Origin: Fontisphaera persica
GTDB taxonomy: Bacteria; Verrucomicrobiota; Verrucomicrobiia; Limisphaerales; Fontisphaeraceae
Direction of reading: 5' to 3'
NCBI RefSeq assembly: GCF_024832785.1
Contig: NZ_CP116615.1
Location: 3,906,001-3,970,000 of the forward strand
Length of the DNA stretch: 64,000 bases
Below the pieces are notes generated by a model that was not told the origin of the DNA, did no database searches, and saw nothing but the letters and a program-made list of their open reading frames with translations. Of the stretch, positions 38,648-47,861 are shown piece by piece. The position numbers were made by a program, and so were the translations under genes. Position 1 is the stretch's first letter. Each line of letters begins with the position of its first letter.

Positions 38648-40150
38648 TCATTCCATCACCACCGCCTGCACTACCGCCTCCTGCTGGCGCGCGCGGCTGG
38701 CGAGCGCACCCGCCCAGGCCAAATCCCCATGGGAGGCGGCATTCAGCGGATTGGCGCTTTCGCGAAAATACCACCGGCCCTGCCGGCAGCATTTGCGGAG
38801 CGCGAAGTAATCCGCCGCCACGTCCGGCTCGCCGCGGGGAAAACGTTTGCGCACGGCGGTCAATTCCTGCATGAGCTGGAAGCCCAGCGCGGGCTTTTCC
38901 CGCGCGAAGTTGACGGGCAGAAAACGGCCGGGGTACCGCCGTGCCCCCTCCCAGCAGATTTGCCGACCCAGTCCGGTTTCATCGCCCGCCGCGCGCAAGC
39001 GAGGGAAAGTTTCCATGAAAAAAGCGAGCGCCATTTCCAGAAAATGCCAGTCCTGGGTGCGGCAGGTGAGCAGCGCGGCGAGCCGGGCTTCGCCGGGGTG
39101 GAGGCGGTCCAGGTAGAAGGCCGAAAGGTCGCCCGTGCCCGAGGCAGCCACATCAAAGCCCAGTGCGTATTCCGCCCCGGGGTCTGCCCGCGCGGTTTCC
39201 AGAGCCTGCGCCAGCATCGCCCGGATGCGTTGCCCTCGTGCGTCCGCCTGGGGAGGGTGATGTGCGCCAAACAGGCTGGCGATTTCTGCCTCCTCGAGAT
39301 GCAGCCGCGCGATGCGGTCGTCAGTGAGGCATTGTTCAATCACCGCCCACGGGACCAGGGCGCCGGCCGTGCCAGAAGGCTGGCAGAGGTATTCCTGCTC
39401 AAAAATTTCCGGCAATCGGGCCCGTGCGCGGCAATCTTCCAGGAAGGTTTCACGCGTGAAGCGCGCGCCGGAGGCTTCATTGATTTTCTCCACCAGCCCC
39501 AGGGCGATGGCATCGGGCAGCGTCACGCGGTAATAACTCCAGCCGCCCTTGCCGGCGGCGGCCTCCTGGGCCAGACGATGAAAGAGAGTTTGGCTGCCGC
39601 TGTGCGAGGACCACAGCGCCAGGTCGAAGCCCCACGTCACCCGCCCCGCGATGGTGGACCACAATTCATCGGGCCGGGGATGAAAAGCAAATTCGTCCAC
39701 GCCCACGTCCCCGCCAAAAGCGCGGAGGGCATGCGGATTGGAGCTGAAGGCCAGGATGCGGGAGCGGTTGGCAAACTTGATGACGCCCGCTTTGAACTCC
39801 ATCACCTGCCAGGGATGTCGCGCTCCCGGCCGGGGCGCGCGGAGCCACTCCACTCCCTGCGTGAGCACCACGCCCGCCCCGCCAAACCAGTCGCAGAACT
39901 GGCGGCAAAGGCGGATGTACTCCAGGGCGGTGACCTCGTCCTTGGTGGTGAACAAATAATCGCGGCGGGGATGGAGGAGGCGCTTGCGCACATTTTTGAA
40001 GGCATCGGCAAACGTCCAGCCGATGCGCACCGATTTCTCGGCCAGGCAAAGGCGCGCGTCATCCAGAATCCAGGCGACCTGGTAGGGCAGGAAAATGCGC
40101 GCCATGGCCTCCGCGCGGCCCGGCGGCGGGGCAGGGAAAATGGCTGCCAT
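38648..40150 (-). CDS. Orphan phage terminase large subunit (Mu gp28-like)
   Basis: 500 residues. ATPase half: adenine/Q-like LPYQVAWILDD near 21-31, Walker A variant EKSVRIGWT at 38-46 (the family form is EKSRRIGWT), Walker B VGVDEFAFH with Asp152-Glu153, coupling motif LWSSHSG. Nuclease half with an RNase H-like fold: Asp333 in GFDVAASGTGDLSAFYL and Asp341. All key motifs are intact and length is normal for a DNA-packaging motor, yet no portal, capsid, small terminase, integrase or lysis gene is within reach on either side. Start 40150 follows GGTGAG; ATG 40105 is an alternative. Either a prophage remnant or a domesticated gene. Confidence 0.82.
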   Translation of the reverse strand: MAAIFPAPPPGRAEAMARIFLPYQVAWILDDARLCLAEKSVRIGWTFADAFKNVRKRLLHPRRDYLFTTKDEVTALEYIRLCRQFCDWFGGAGVVLTQGVEWLRAPRPGARHPWQVMEFKAGVIKFANRSRILAFSSNPHALRAFGGDVGVDEFAFHPRPDELWSTIAGRVTWGFDLALWSSHSGSQTLFHRLAQEAAAGKGGWSYYRVTLPDAIALGLVEKINEASGARFTRETFLEDCRARARLPEIFEQEYLCQPSGTAGALVPWAVIEQCLTDDRIARLHLEEAEIASLFGAHHPPQADARGQRIRAMLAQALETARADPGAEYALGFDVAASGTGDLSAFYLDRLHPGEARLAALLTCRTQDWHFLEMALAFFMETFPRLRAAGDETGLGRQICWEGARRYPGRFLPVNFAREKPALGFQLMQELTAVRKRFPRGEPDVAADYFALRKCCRQGRWYFRESANPLNAASHGDLAWAGALASRARQQEAVVQAVVME

Positions 40151-40319
40151 AACTCACCGGGCGCAGCATGGGACATGGCCCGGCACGGGCGACTGCTCCC
40201 GGAGCGTGAAGGCGATGGAACCGGCCAATGATGGACCGCGCAGGGGCGGCGCGCGCAGTTATCCTGGTTGTCCGCGCCGGCGTTGGCGGGGGAGGCAGCG
40301 GGTTCCCGCAACCTGGAGC

Positions 40320-41129
40320 TCAGGCCACGGACGGCTCGCCGCGCTCTTGCGGGAGGGGGCGGACGGGAATGCCGCGGCTGGCCAGATACGCTTTCACCTG
40401 GCCCACGGTGTACCGGCCATAATGAAACACGCTGGCCGCCAGAACCGCGCTGGCATGGCCCTCGAGCACCACCTCGGCCATGTGTTCGAGGGTACCGGCG
40501 CCGCCGCTGGCCACCAGCGGCACGGTGAGCACTTCGCTCAACCGGCGCATGATGGCGAGGTCGTAGCCGGTTTGCATGCCGTCGGCATTGATGCTGTTGA
40601 GCACGATTTCCCCCGCGCCCAGCGCCACCGCCCGTTGGGCCCATTCGATGGCGTCCAGCCCGGTGGCTTTGCGGCCGCCGGCCACATAAACTTCCCAGCG
40701 CTCCTCGCCGGCCACGCGGCGGGCGTCAATGGAAACTACAATGCACTGGCTGCCAAATTTTTCCGCGCCGGCGCGGATTAAATCGGGGTTGGCCACGGCC
40801 GAGGAATTGATGCTGACCTTGTCGGCGCCGGCCTTGAGCATGGTGCGCATGTCCTCCACCGTGCGCAAACCGCCGCCCACGGTCAGGGGCATGAAACATT
40901 GGTCGGCCACGCGCTGGATGACGTCCAGCATGGTGGCGCGCCCGTGGGCGGTGGCGGTGATGTCATAAAACACCAGTTCATCGGCGCCCTGCTCGTTGTA
41001 GCGCAGGGCCAGTTCCACCGGGTCACCCACATTGCGCAGGCCGCCTTTTTCAGCGATGCCAAACTGCTGGCCGCGGGTGACCTGGCCGTCGTGCACATCC
41101 AGACAAGGTATGATGCGTATTGCCAACAT
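40320..41129 (-). CDS. hisF: Imidazole glycerol phosphate synthase, cyclase subunit
   Basis: 269-residue (beta/alpha)8 enzyme. With HisH it converts PRFAR plus ammonia to imidazole glycerol phosphate and AICAR in histidine synthesis. Catalytic Asp11 (IIPCLDV) and Asp135 (VVSIDARR), phosphate-binding GGGLRT and ASGGAG. The C-terminal end ([15 protein letters not shown]) is slightly longer than usual. No other his gene is nearby. The start is fixed by [12 protein letters not shown]; the longer frame to 41258 is not protein-like. A strong hairpin sits just upstream of the start. Confidence 0.96.
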   Translation of the reverse strand: MLAIRIIPCLDVHDGQVTRGQQFGIAEKGGLRNVGDPVELALRYNEQGADELVFYDITATAHGRATMLDVIQRVADQCFMPLTVGGGLRTVEDMRTMLKAGADKVSINSSAVANPDLIRAGAEKFGSQCIVVSIDARRVAGEERWEVYVAGGRKATGLDAIEWAQRAVALGAGEIVLNSINADGMQTGYDLAIMRRLSEVLTVPLVASGGAGTLEHMAEVVLEGHASAVLAASVFHYGRYTVGQVKAYLASRGIPVRPLPQERGEPSVA

Positions 41130-41137
41130 GCTTTGCT

Positions 41138-41176
41138 GTTGCCGGTGGCGGCTTTGCCGCCCCGCCGCCCGGCAAC
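41138..41176 (-). promoter_or_regulatory. Hairpin abutting the hisF start codon
   Basis: GTTGCCGG (41138-41145) pairs with CCGGCAAC (41169-41176); inside, GGCGGC pairs with GCCGCC around TTT. The foot is 8 nt from the hisF ATG, where a ribosome site would be. No T-tract follows, so it is more likely to affect translation or mRNA stability than termination. Confidence 0.4.
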
Positions 41177-41306
41177 CTAACACGCCGCCTGCGGCCCGAA
41201 AAGGCCAAAGGGGCTGGGGGACGGCTGGAAATTGCGGGGGGCCACAGGCGAACCGCATGGGCCGTCTTGAATTGCCTGCCCTGCTTCTGTCCTGCCGCGG
41301 AGCAGC

Positions 41307-43172
41307 TCAGGGGTTGCCGTGGTACAAGCCCTGGCGGCGGGCCATGCTGGCGAACACACCGTTGCGAGCCAGTAATTCGGCAAAGGTTCCCTGCTCGATG
41401 ATGCGCCCTTTTTCAAGCACCACGATGCAATCCATCTTTTGCAGGGTGGAAAGCCGGTGGGCCACGCAGATGACCGTGCGATTTTCCTCCAGCCGCTCAA
41501 TGGCCGCCTGCACTTCGGCTTCGGCCTGGGCGTCCAGCGCCGCAGTGGCTTCATCCAAAACCAGGATGGGGGCGTTGCGAATGAAGGCGCGGGCGATGCA
41601 AATGCGCTGCCGCTGGCCGGCGCTCAGTTCGACCCCCCGCTCGCCCACCGGCGCGTCGTAGCCCTGCGGCCGGGCCATGATGAACTCATGCGCGTAGGCC
41701 ATGCGCGCCGCCTGCTCAATTTCCTCGCGCGTGGCGCCCGGTTTGCCGCAGGCGATGTTCTCGGCAATGGTGCCGTCAAACAGGACCACTTCCTGGCTGA
41801 CGAGCGCCATTTGGCGGCGCAAGGCCGCGCTGTCCATCTGGCGGAGGTCCACGCCGTCCAGCCGAATGGCGCCCTGCTGGGGGTCGTAAAACCGGAAGAG
41901 CAAATTGACCAGCGTGCTCTTGCCGGAGCCGCTTTCGCCGGCGATACCCAGGCGCATGCCCTTGGGGATGGTGAGGTGAATGTCCTGCAACACCGGCTGG
42001 TCGTGGTAGGCAAAACTCACGTGCTCCAGCGTGATGGCCTGGGCAAACGCCGGCACGGGCCGGGGATTTGGTGGCTCCTGCACGGTGGGCCGCTCGGCAA
42101 AAATCTGCATGAGCCGCTGCACCCCCACGCTGGCCTGGGCGAAGAACATCGGCACATTGGCCAGCCTTTTGATGGGGGTGAACATCACTGCCACGCCCGT
42201 GAAGAAGCCCACCAGGTCCGGCACGGAGACCTGCCGGTAAAACACCACCACGATGAGCAGCCCCAGGCCCAGCATGCCGATGACTTCCATCAGCGGATTC
42301 ACCAGCTCCTTGGCCTGGACGTTTTTCATGCTGTGATGCACCGACTGCCGGATGTATTCGCGGTAACGGCGGCTTTGCTCCGCTTCCAGCCCGAAAGCCT
42401 TCACCACGCGAATGGCGCCCAGGGCCTCCACCAGGAGATTGGCCTGCGAGACGGTGGCCTGCACCAGGCGCTGCATGGCCCGGCGGACCTTGCGGCCCAG
42501 GATGATGAGCGGCACGACGCACAACGGCAGAAACACCATGGCCAGCAGCGTGAGGGGGGCGTTGACCATGAGCAGGGCCAGGAAGACCACGGCAATGGTG
42601 AACGGCTCCTTGATGAGGTCATTGAAGCCGTTGGTCATGCACCGCTGCAACGCGGCGGTATCGCTGTTGATGCGGGTCAACAAATCGCCCAGGGTGGAGC
42701 GGTTGAAAAAATCGAGCGACAACGTGTAGAGCTTTTCCAGCAGGCTCACCCGCACATCGGCGATGAAGCGCTCGCCCACCCAGTTGTTGCAGTAGGTGGC
42801 GAGGTAGCCCAGATAGCGGCTCACGGCCACCATCAACGGCAGGATTAACAAGCCGCCGAGCATCTGGCGCCAGTCCGGCGTCCGCCCCGCCTTGGGCAGC
42901 CAGGGGTCCAAGGCGGCCTGCACGGCGCCGGAGACCCGGCCGGGCCAGTCGGTTTTGACCAGCACCGGCGCGGCGGCGGGGCGGGCCTTTTCCTCGGCGC
43001 GGCGGGCCGCGTAGGCCGGGTCCATGCGTTCAAACAAGGTGCGTGAAACCCACACAAAACTGGCATTGGTCAGGCCGAAACTCACGGCCAGAAAAATGCC
43101 CATGAGCAGGCGCGGCCAATACTTGCGCAAGTATGGCCAGCCAAATTTCAGCACCGTCCAAATGTGGCTCAT
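41307..43172 (-). CDS. ABC exporter, MsbA-like (fused permease-ATPase)
   Basis: 621-residue half-transporter that should work as a homodimer, exporting lipid or another hydrophobic substrate. Six-helix membrane domain (about 15-340), including an unusual proline/alanine-rich loop of about 50 residues (AEEKARPAAAPVLVKTDW) between TM1 and TM2. ATPase: Walker A GESGSGKSTL, Q-loop SQEVVLFDG, signature LSAGQ, Walker B ILVLDEATAALD, H-loop CVAHRLST. ATG 43172 starts the first membrane region; longer in-frame starts are rejected. hisF follows on the same strand after 177 bp. The Lipid A flippase role is the default for this type, not proven. Confidence 0.92.
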   Translation of the reverse strand: MSHIWTVLKFGWPYLRKYWPRLLMGIFLAVSFGLTNASFVWVSRTLFERMDPAYAARRAEEKARPAAAPVLVKTDWPGRVSGAVQAALDPWLPKAGRTPDWRQMLGGLLILPLMVAVSRYLGYLATYCNNWVGERFIADVRVSLLEKLYTLSLDFFNRSTLGDLLTRINSDTAALQRCMTNGFNDLIKEPFTIAVVFLALLMVNAPLTLLAMVFLPLCVVPLIILGRKVRRAMQRLVQATVSQANLLVEALGAIRVVKAFGLEAEQSRRYREYIRQSVHHSMKNVQAKELVNPLMEVIGMLGLGLLIVVVFYRQVSVPDLVGFFTGVAVMFTPIKRLANVPMFFAQASVGVQRLMQIFAERPTVQEPPNPRPVPAFAQAITLEHVSFAYHDQPVLQDIHLTIPKGMRLGIAGESGSGKSTLVNLLFRFYDPQQGAIRLDGVDLRQMDSAALRRQMALVSQEVVLFDGTIAENIACGKPGATREEIEQAARMAYAHEFIMARPQGYDAPVGERGVELSAGQRQRICIARAFIRNAPILVLDEATAALDAQAEAEVQAAIERLEENRTVICVAHRLSTLQKMDCIVVLEKGRIIEQGTFAELLARNGVFASMARRQGLYHGNP

Positions 43173-43353
43173 GATGATGCTCCGCGTGACCGCCGCCGCC
43201 ACCATAGCGGTTTTCCCGGCGGCCCGTCGAGCGCGAAGCGTGCCTCCAACGGGCAGGAAAGGGAATGCTGGTTCTGGCCGCGGGTGCGGCCATGGTGGAG
43301 ACCTTCGCCACGCCGCGCGGGGCAGGCGATGGGGAGGGGTGGACGGGCCCGTT

Positions 43354-43968
43354 TTACAGCTTTCTGGCCCGCAACAAAAACAGGTCTGCCTGGTCCACGC
43401 CTTCTTCGTACGCCAGGCCGGCGTCGCGCAGCATCACGGGCCAGCAGTCCAGCGGGGGCAGGTGGTCATGATTCACCGGCGGGTTAAGCTGGTGGTGAAA
43501 TTGATTGAGCGCCTCGCTGCCGCACAAATGCAGCACCAGCAGCACGCCGCCCGGCTGCAAGGCCGCGGCCAGATGCCGCAGGGCGGCGTCCTGGTCGCGG
43601 AAATGGGGAAAGGCATTGAAACACAAGGCCGCGTCAAAGGGTCCGCCCGGCGGCGGGCCCTGGCAGATGTCCGCCTGGCAGAAAACCGCCCCGGGAATGC
43701 CGCGGGCGCGGGCGATTTCCAGCATGGCGGGGGAAAAATCCACGGCAACCACCTGCCCGGGCGCCACCTGGGCGGCCAGCCAGCCGGTAATCTGGCCGGT
43801 GCCGCAGCCCACTTCCAGCAGGTGGAGACCCGGCCGCAGCGGCAGGCGGGCGCGCAGGGATGCCAGGCGTTGCAAGACGGCGGCGGGGTTGCTGCATTGG
43901 GTGTCCCAACGGGGAGCCAGTTGGTCGAAGTAGGCGATGCGCGGGTCCGGGGCGGCGGCGATATTCAT
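43354..43968 (-). CDS. Class I SAM-dependent methyltransferase
   Basis: 204 residues. Motif I LLEVGCGTGQITGWL, motif II VVAVDFSPAMLEIARARG, motif III region FDAALCFNAFPHF, and ALQPGGVLLVLHLCG. A small-molecule or quinone-type methyltransferase by fold; the substrate is not evident. ATG 43968 is used; a GTG at 43995 would add nine residues. It is separated from the next gene on the minus strand by 181 bp and diverges from the secreted protein at 44104. Confidence 0.88.
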   Translation of the reverse strand: MNIAAAPDPRIAYFDQLAPRWDTQCSNPAAVLQRLASLRARLPLRPGLHLLEVGCGTGQITGWLAAQVAPGQVVAVDFSPAMLEIARARGIPGAVFCQADICQGPPPGGPFDAALCFNAFPHFRDQDAALRHLAAALQPGGVLLVLHLCGSEALNQFHHQLNPPVNHDHLPPLDCWPVMLRDAGLAYEEGVDQADLFLLRARKL

Positions 43969-43980
43969 ACGAAAATTATC

Positions 43981-44029
43981 TTGCGTAACACTCACACTGT
44001 CGTCATACTATTTACATAAATCGTAACAA
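43981..44029. promoter_or_regulatory. Overlapping divergent promoter candidates
   Basis: Plus strand: TTGCGT (43981-43986), 17 bp, CATACT (44004-44009). Minus strand: TTGTTA (44024-44029), 16 bp, TATGAC (44002-44007). The two -10 elements overlap, so the methyltransferase and the secreted protein would compete for polymerase. The region is strikingly AT-rich for this genome. Hexamer matches are only moderate. Confidence 0.35.
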
Positions 44030-44103
44030 CTCTGGGCGGGTTGGTCAAGCCCCGCCGCCGCCCGGGGCACAGCCGGGGGCTGCAACATCAGGATAGAGCC
44101 AAC

Positions 44104-45291
44104 ATGCAATGGAAATCAACCTGCCTGCCGGTGGCAATGGCCTGCGCCGGACTGCTGGCTGGCGCCATGGCGCTGCCGGCCGCGGAAACCCATGCCAACC
44201 TGCAATCCGTCACCACCAATGGCACCAGCGCGTGGTCGGGCACGTTTCCCTTCACGATTCGCGGAGTGCTGCTGACCGATCCGGAGGAGATGCTGAATCC
44301 CACGCCCAACTTCATACCCTACGATCCGGCCTACCAGGGGCCGACGCGGATGGGGGGCGAGTGGCAGATTGTCTTCCAGGCCGTGGAGCCGGGAGACCGC
44401 GGCGGCACGACGTGCTGGCTGGGGCAGAACTACGGCAACCTGCCGTGGGTGCGGGACAGCGAATTGAGCTACACCAACGCGGCGTGGGTGGCGGAAGTCC
44501 TGCGGCTGAGCCATGACCCGGAAACGGGGCGCAAGTTCCGCAAGGGCGATTTGATTGAGGTGACGGTGCGCCGCTCCCTGTTTTATGGGGGCAAACGCAA
44601 CATCAATGAAGCTCATGACCTTTCCCCGGACGCCAATTTTGAGGTTCGCCTGGTTACGCCAGATTACGGCCTGCCGGCGCCGGAAACTGTTACGTTGGCG
44701 CAGGTGAAGCGTGTGGACGACGGCAACCCGGCCACGCACGAGGACATATTTGAGGTCACGCGGCAGTCCGGCGGCGAGTATTACCAGGGGATGCGTGTCC
44801 GTTTGGTGAACCTGCAATTGGTGAATGATCCCGCCTTGACCAACTCCCTGGGTTCCCGTTACTATGGCACCAACGGCTGGAATCCCAATGCAGTGTGGAG
44901 TCAGCGTTTGTGCACGGTGACCGATGGCGAAGGGCGGTACTTTACCCTGCGAATGCCTCGTTACAGCGTGGGGCCGATGCCGGCGGGGCGCTTTGATGCG
45001 ATTGGCGTGTTCACGCAGGAATCGGGGTCGGGCACAGACGGGAGGATGGGCTACGAGCTGTTTGTGCAGGAAATCCAGCCGCACACCGCGCCGGGGCTGG
45101 CGATTGGCCAGGCGGTGTGGGTTGGTTGGGCGCCCCAAGGGCGCTGGCAACTGGAATGGGCGCCGCGGGTGGATGCCCAGACTTGGACGCCGGTGACCAA
45201 CGCGCCCGTGGTTTATGGGGGCATGAACATTTTATTGGAAGCGCCGCAGGGGGCCCAGCGCTTCTACCGATTGCGACCGGCCAACGAATGA
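44104..45291 (+). CDS. Secreted protein of unknown function with FYR C-terminal module
   Basis: 395 residues with a signal peptide (about 1-27, ending LPAAE). I do not recognise the central region (about 30-310), which is beta-rich and has an OB-like pattern (FTIRGVLLTDPEEML, VRLVNLQLVND, YFTLRMPRYSVG). The last 65 residues (WQLEWAPRVDAQTWTPV ... AQRFYRL) match the terminal module of the giant CotH protein at 5-11 kb and probably form a small beta domain common in this organism's exported proteins. AGGA lies about 14 nt before the start. A good terminator follows. Confidence 0.75.
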   Translation: MQWKSTCLPVAMACAGLLAGAMALPAAETHANLQSVTTNGTSAWSGTFPFTIRGVLLTDPEEMLNPTPNFIPYDPAYQGPTRMGGEWQIVFQAVEPGDRGGTTCWLGQNYGNLPWVRDSELSYTNAAWVAEVLRLSHDPETGRKFRKGDLIEVTVRRSLFYGGKRNINEAHDLSPDANFEVRLVTPDYGLPAPETVTLAQVKRVDDGNPATHEDIFEVTRQSGGEYYQGMRVRLVNLQLVNDPALTNSLGSRYYGTNGWNPNAVWSQRLCTVTDGEGRYFTLRMPRYSVGPMPAGRFDAIGVFTQESGSGTDGRMGYELFVQEIQPHTAPGLAIGQAVWVGWAPQGRWQLEWAPRVDAQTWTPVTNAPVVYGGMNILLEAPQGAQRFYRLRPANE

Positions 45292-45310
45292 GTTGGCAGG
45301 GGTCGCTCCC

Positions 45311-45355
45311 GCCGCCGGTGGCGTGAGGCGAGGCGCGCTGCCGGCGGCTTTTTTT
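45311..45355 (+). terminator. Rho-independent terminator
   Basis: GCCGCCGG (45311-45318) pairs perfectly with CCGGCGGC (45341-45348), followed by T7 (45349-45355), 20 nt after the secreted-protein stop. Confidence 0.7.
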
Positions 45356-45443
45356 CAGGCGCAACCGGCGCAGGCAGGGCAAGGAAGGAGTCCAGTGTCG
45401 CCCGCCGCCGGCCGGCGTGGGTCAGGCACGCGGCCCGGCGGTT

Positions 45444-46244
45444 TCAAAGCCCGCGCTCCAACCTTCGTTCGTAAGCCCGGTTCAGGAGGTAATCCCGGCC
45501 CAGCGCGTCCCGCAGGGGGTCGTCTGTTTCCTCGCAAAAACCATAGTGCAAATGCCGCCGCCAGCCCTCGGCATAGGTGAATCGGCGGGACATCCGGCCC
45601 AGCTCGCGCGCCAATTGCTCCATGACGTGGAGGTAGGAATCCATGCCCTGGGTGGTGTCGAGCCAGCGTTTCTGGCTTTGATGGGCGGCCAGGGCGGCTT
45701 TTTTGCGTTCATGGACGCGCGTGGTATTGACAAAAATGCCGGGCAGGATGCGGCGGCGCAAGGGGTCGCGCAACCCGTGCGGCATGGCATGGTACACCGT
45801 CACCGGCCCTGCCACCGGCGGGCGCGGGGGACGGGTTTTGACGTTGGGCATGCCCCGCACAAACGCCGCGCTGACCGCCAGCCGGCAGGCGTTGGTATGG
45901 TCCTCCATGTAATCCTGGGGTGAAGGCACCAGCAATATCCGCGGCTGCACCGCGCGGATGACGGCCGCCACGCGCAGGATGGTGTCCAGGTCATAGAAAA
46001 TTTCCAGGTCATCCACCAGCGGCGGATGCCAGGTTGCGCCCAGGAGGCGGCAGGCGGCTTGCGCCTCGCGGGCGCGCATCCGGCGCACCACGGCGGAGGG
46101 ATGCTCCATGCTGCCGCAGTTGCCGCTGGCCAGATTCAGATAATGCAGCTCCCAGCCGGCTTCGCCCAGCAACAGCAACGTGCCGGCCATCATAAATTCA
46201 ATGTCGTCCGGATGCGCGGCAACGGCCATGACCACGGGTTTCAT
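45444..46244 (-). CDS. PIG-L family deacetylase
   Basis: 266 residues. Zinc-dependent N-deacetylase fold: AHPDD at 10-14 (VAAHPDDIEFMMAG), and the second zinc-site region SPQDYMEDHTNACRLA. Family members remove acetyl from GlcNAc-linked molecules, for example in bacillithiol or mycothiol synthesis or polysaccharide turnover; the substrate here is unknown. The frame continues open far upstream through the antisense of gatB, but the true N-terminus is MKPVVMAVAAHPDD at 46244, at the expected distance from the zinc motif. Divergent from gatB over 123 bp. Confidence 0.9.
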   Translation of the reverse strand: MKPVVMAVAAHPDDIEFMMAGTLLLLGEAGWELHYLNLASGNCGSMEHPSAVVRRMRAREAQAACRLLGATWHPPLVDDLEIFYDLDTILRVAAVIRAVQPRILLVPSPQDYMEDHTNACRLAVSAAFVRGMPNVKTRPPRPPVAGPVTVYHAMPHGLRDPLRRRILPGIFVNTTRVHERKKAALAAHQSQKRWLDTTQGMDSYLHVMEQLARELGRMSRRFTYAEGWRRHLHYGFCEETDDPLRDALGRDYLLNRAYERRLERGL

Positions 46245-46367
46245 GCCGCCCACTGAAGCATGGGCAGCCCCTTCAAGGCGAGTTGATTTTCCAAGCGGCA
46301 GGCGGAGCACGAGCGCCTGCATTAAACAGTGTTCAAGGGCGGCGGTTTGTGGCACAAGGAAAGGCGT

Positions 46368-47795
46368 ATGGAATACGAAGCGGTGATTGGCCTGGAAACG
46401 CATGTCCAGCTCAAAACCCGGTCCAAGATGTGGTGTGGCTGCGCCAATGCCTTTGGCGCGCCGCCCAATACGCACGTATGCCCGGTGTGCCTGGGGCTGC
46501 CCGGGGTGTTGCCGGTGGCCAACGAGGAAGCCCTGCGTCTCACGGTGCTCACCGGGCTGCTGTTGAACTGTGAAATCCCGGCGCGCGCAAAGTTTGACCG
46601 GAAGAATTATTTTTACCCGGACATGCCCAAGAATTACCAGATTACCCAGTATGATTTGCCTTCCACGCGGCAGGGGTATCTGGATTTTGAATTCGAGGGC
46701 CGCGTGGTGCGCGTGCGCATCACCCGGGCGCATCTGGAGGAGGACGTGGGGAAGAGTTTTCATTTTGAGCGGTTCAGCGGGGTGGACTTCAACCGGGCGG
46801 GCGTGCCGCTGCTGGAAATTGTGAGCGAGCCGGACCTTTCCAGCGCGGACATGGCCTACGCCTATTTGAACGCGCTGAAAGAAACACTCATCCAGGGCGG
46901 CATCAGTGATTGCGACATGGAAAAGGGGATGGTGCGGTGCGATGTGAACGTGAGCCTTCGCCCCCGCGGCGCCACCACGCTGGGGGCCAAGATTGAAATC
47001 AAAAACATGAACTCCTTCAGTGGTGTGCGGCGCGCGCTGGAGTACGAGATTCAGCGCCAGATGGATGTGCTGGCGGCGGGCGGCACGTTGCGCCAGGAGA
47101 CCCGCCGCTGGGATGACGTGGCCGGCATCACCGAACCCATGCGCACCAAGGAAGAGGCGCATGATTACCGTTATTTTCCGGAGCCGGACCTCATGCCGCT
47201 GGCGCCCACCGAGGCCTGGATGGCCGAAGTGCGCGCCCGGCTGGTGGAGCTGCCGCTGGCCCGCAAACAGCGTTTCATGCGGGAGTATCAACTGCCGGCC
47301 TCCGATGCCGAAACCTTCAAAAACGACAAACCACTGGCGGATTACTACGAACGGCTGGCGGTCCAGACGCCCCACAAAAAGACGCTGGCCAACTGGGTCA
47401 TCAACAATTTGCGCGCCCAGATGAGCGCCACCGGCACGGGCCTGGAGCAGCTTCGGTTCACCCCGGCGGCCTTGCTGAAGCTGGTGGATTTGGTGGAAAC
47501 TGGGAAGCTGAGCAGCAAAGCCGCGCAGGAGGTGTTTGGGGAAATGTTCCAAACCGGCCAGGACCCCGCGCACATCATGGAACAAAAGGGCCTGGTGCAG
47601 GTCAGCGATGCCGCGGCCCTTGAAGCGTTGTGCGAGCAGGCCATTGCGGAAAATCCGCGCGCCGTGGCTGATTACCGCGCGGGCAAGGCGGCGGCCTTGA
47701 ACGCCTTGAAGGGCTGCGTGATGAAGCTGAGCAAGGGGAAGGCCAATCCCGCGGTGGCCGGCGAAATCCTGGAACGGAAACTCAAGGCCCAATAA
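46368..47795 (+). CDS. gatB: Aspartyl/glutamyl-tRNA amidotransferase subunit B
   Basis: 475 residues. With GatA and GatC it converts Glu-tRNA-Gln (and Asp-tRNA-Asn) to the amide, so this organism probably lacks one of the direct synthetases. Signature YEAVIGLETHVQLKT, zinc cluster MWCGCANAFGAPPNTHVCPVCLGLPG, RKNYFYPDMPKNYQITQYD, and the C-terminal helical YqeY-like tail. An AAGGA motif sits 8 nt before ATG 46368 and supports that start. gatA and gatC are not in the window. Confidence 0.96.
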   Translation: MEYEAVIGLETHVQLKTRSKMWCGCANAFGAPPNTHVCPVCLGLPGVLPVANEEALRLTVLTGLLLNCEIPARAKFDRKNYFYPDMPKNYQITQYDLPSTRQGYLDFEFEGRVVRVRITRAHLEEDVGKSFHFERFSGVDFNRAGVPLLEIVSEPDLSSADMAYAYLNALKETLIQGGISDCDMEKGMVRCDVNVSLRPRGATTLGAKIEIKNMNSFSGVRRALEYEIQRQMDVLAAGGTLRQETRRWDDVAGITEPMRTKEEAHDYRYFPEPDLMPLAPTEAWMAEVRARLVELPLARKQRFMREYQLPASDAETFKNDKPLADYYERLAVQTPHKKTLANWVINNLRAQMSATGTGLEQLRFTPAALLKLVDLVETGKLSSKAAQEVFGEMFQTGQDPAHIMEQKGLVQVSDAAALEALCEQAIAENPRAVADYRAGKAAALNALKGCVMKLSKGKANPAVAGEILERKLKAQ

Positions 47796-47861
47796 CGGCG
47801 GCAGGCAAGTTGCTCCTTGGAGAAACCGGACGGGGTGGGGGGAAGGCCCTTGGGCGCGGGT

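Noticed and set aside
38537-40231. 564-residue ORF on the plus strand across the terminase
   Set aside because: The minus strand encodes intact terminase motifs; the plus product has no recognisable domain.
40151-40319. Further phage genes between the terminase and hisF
   Set aside because: No frame in this 169-bp stretch gives a plausible protein; longer ORFs crossing it are shadows.
45444-47792. 782-residue ORF joining the PIG-L frame to the antisense of gatB
   Set aside because: Only the last 266 residues are PIG-L-like. The upstream part is the complement of gatB, and MKPVVMAVAAHPDD gives a natural start at 46244.
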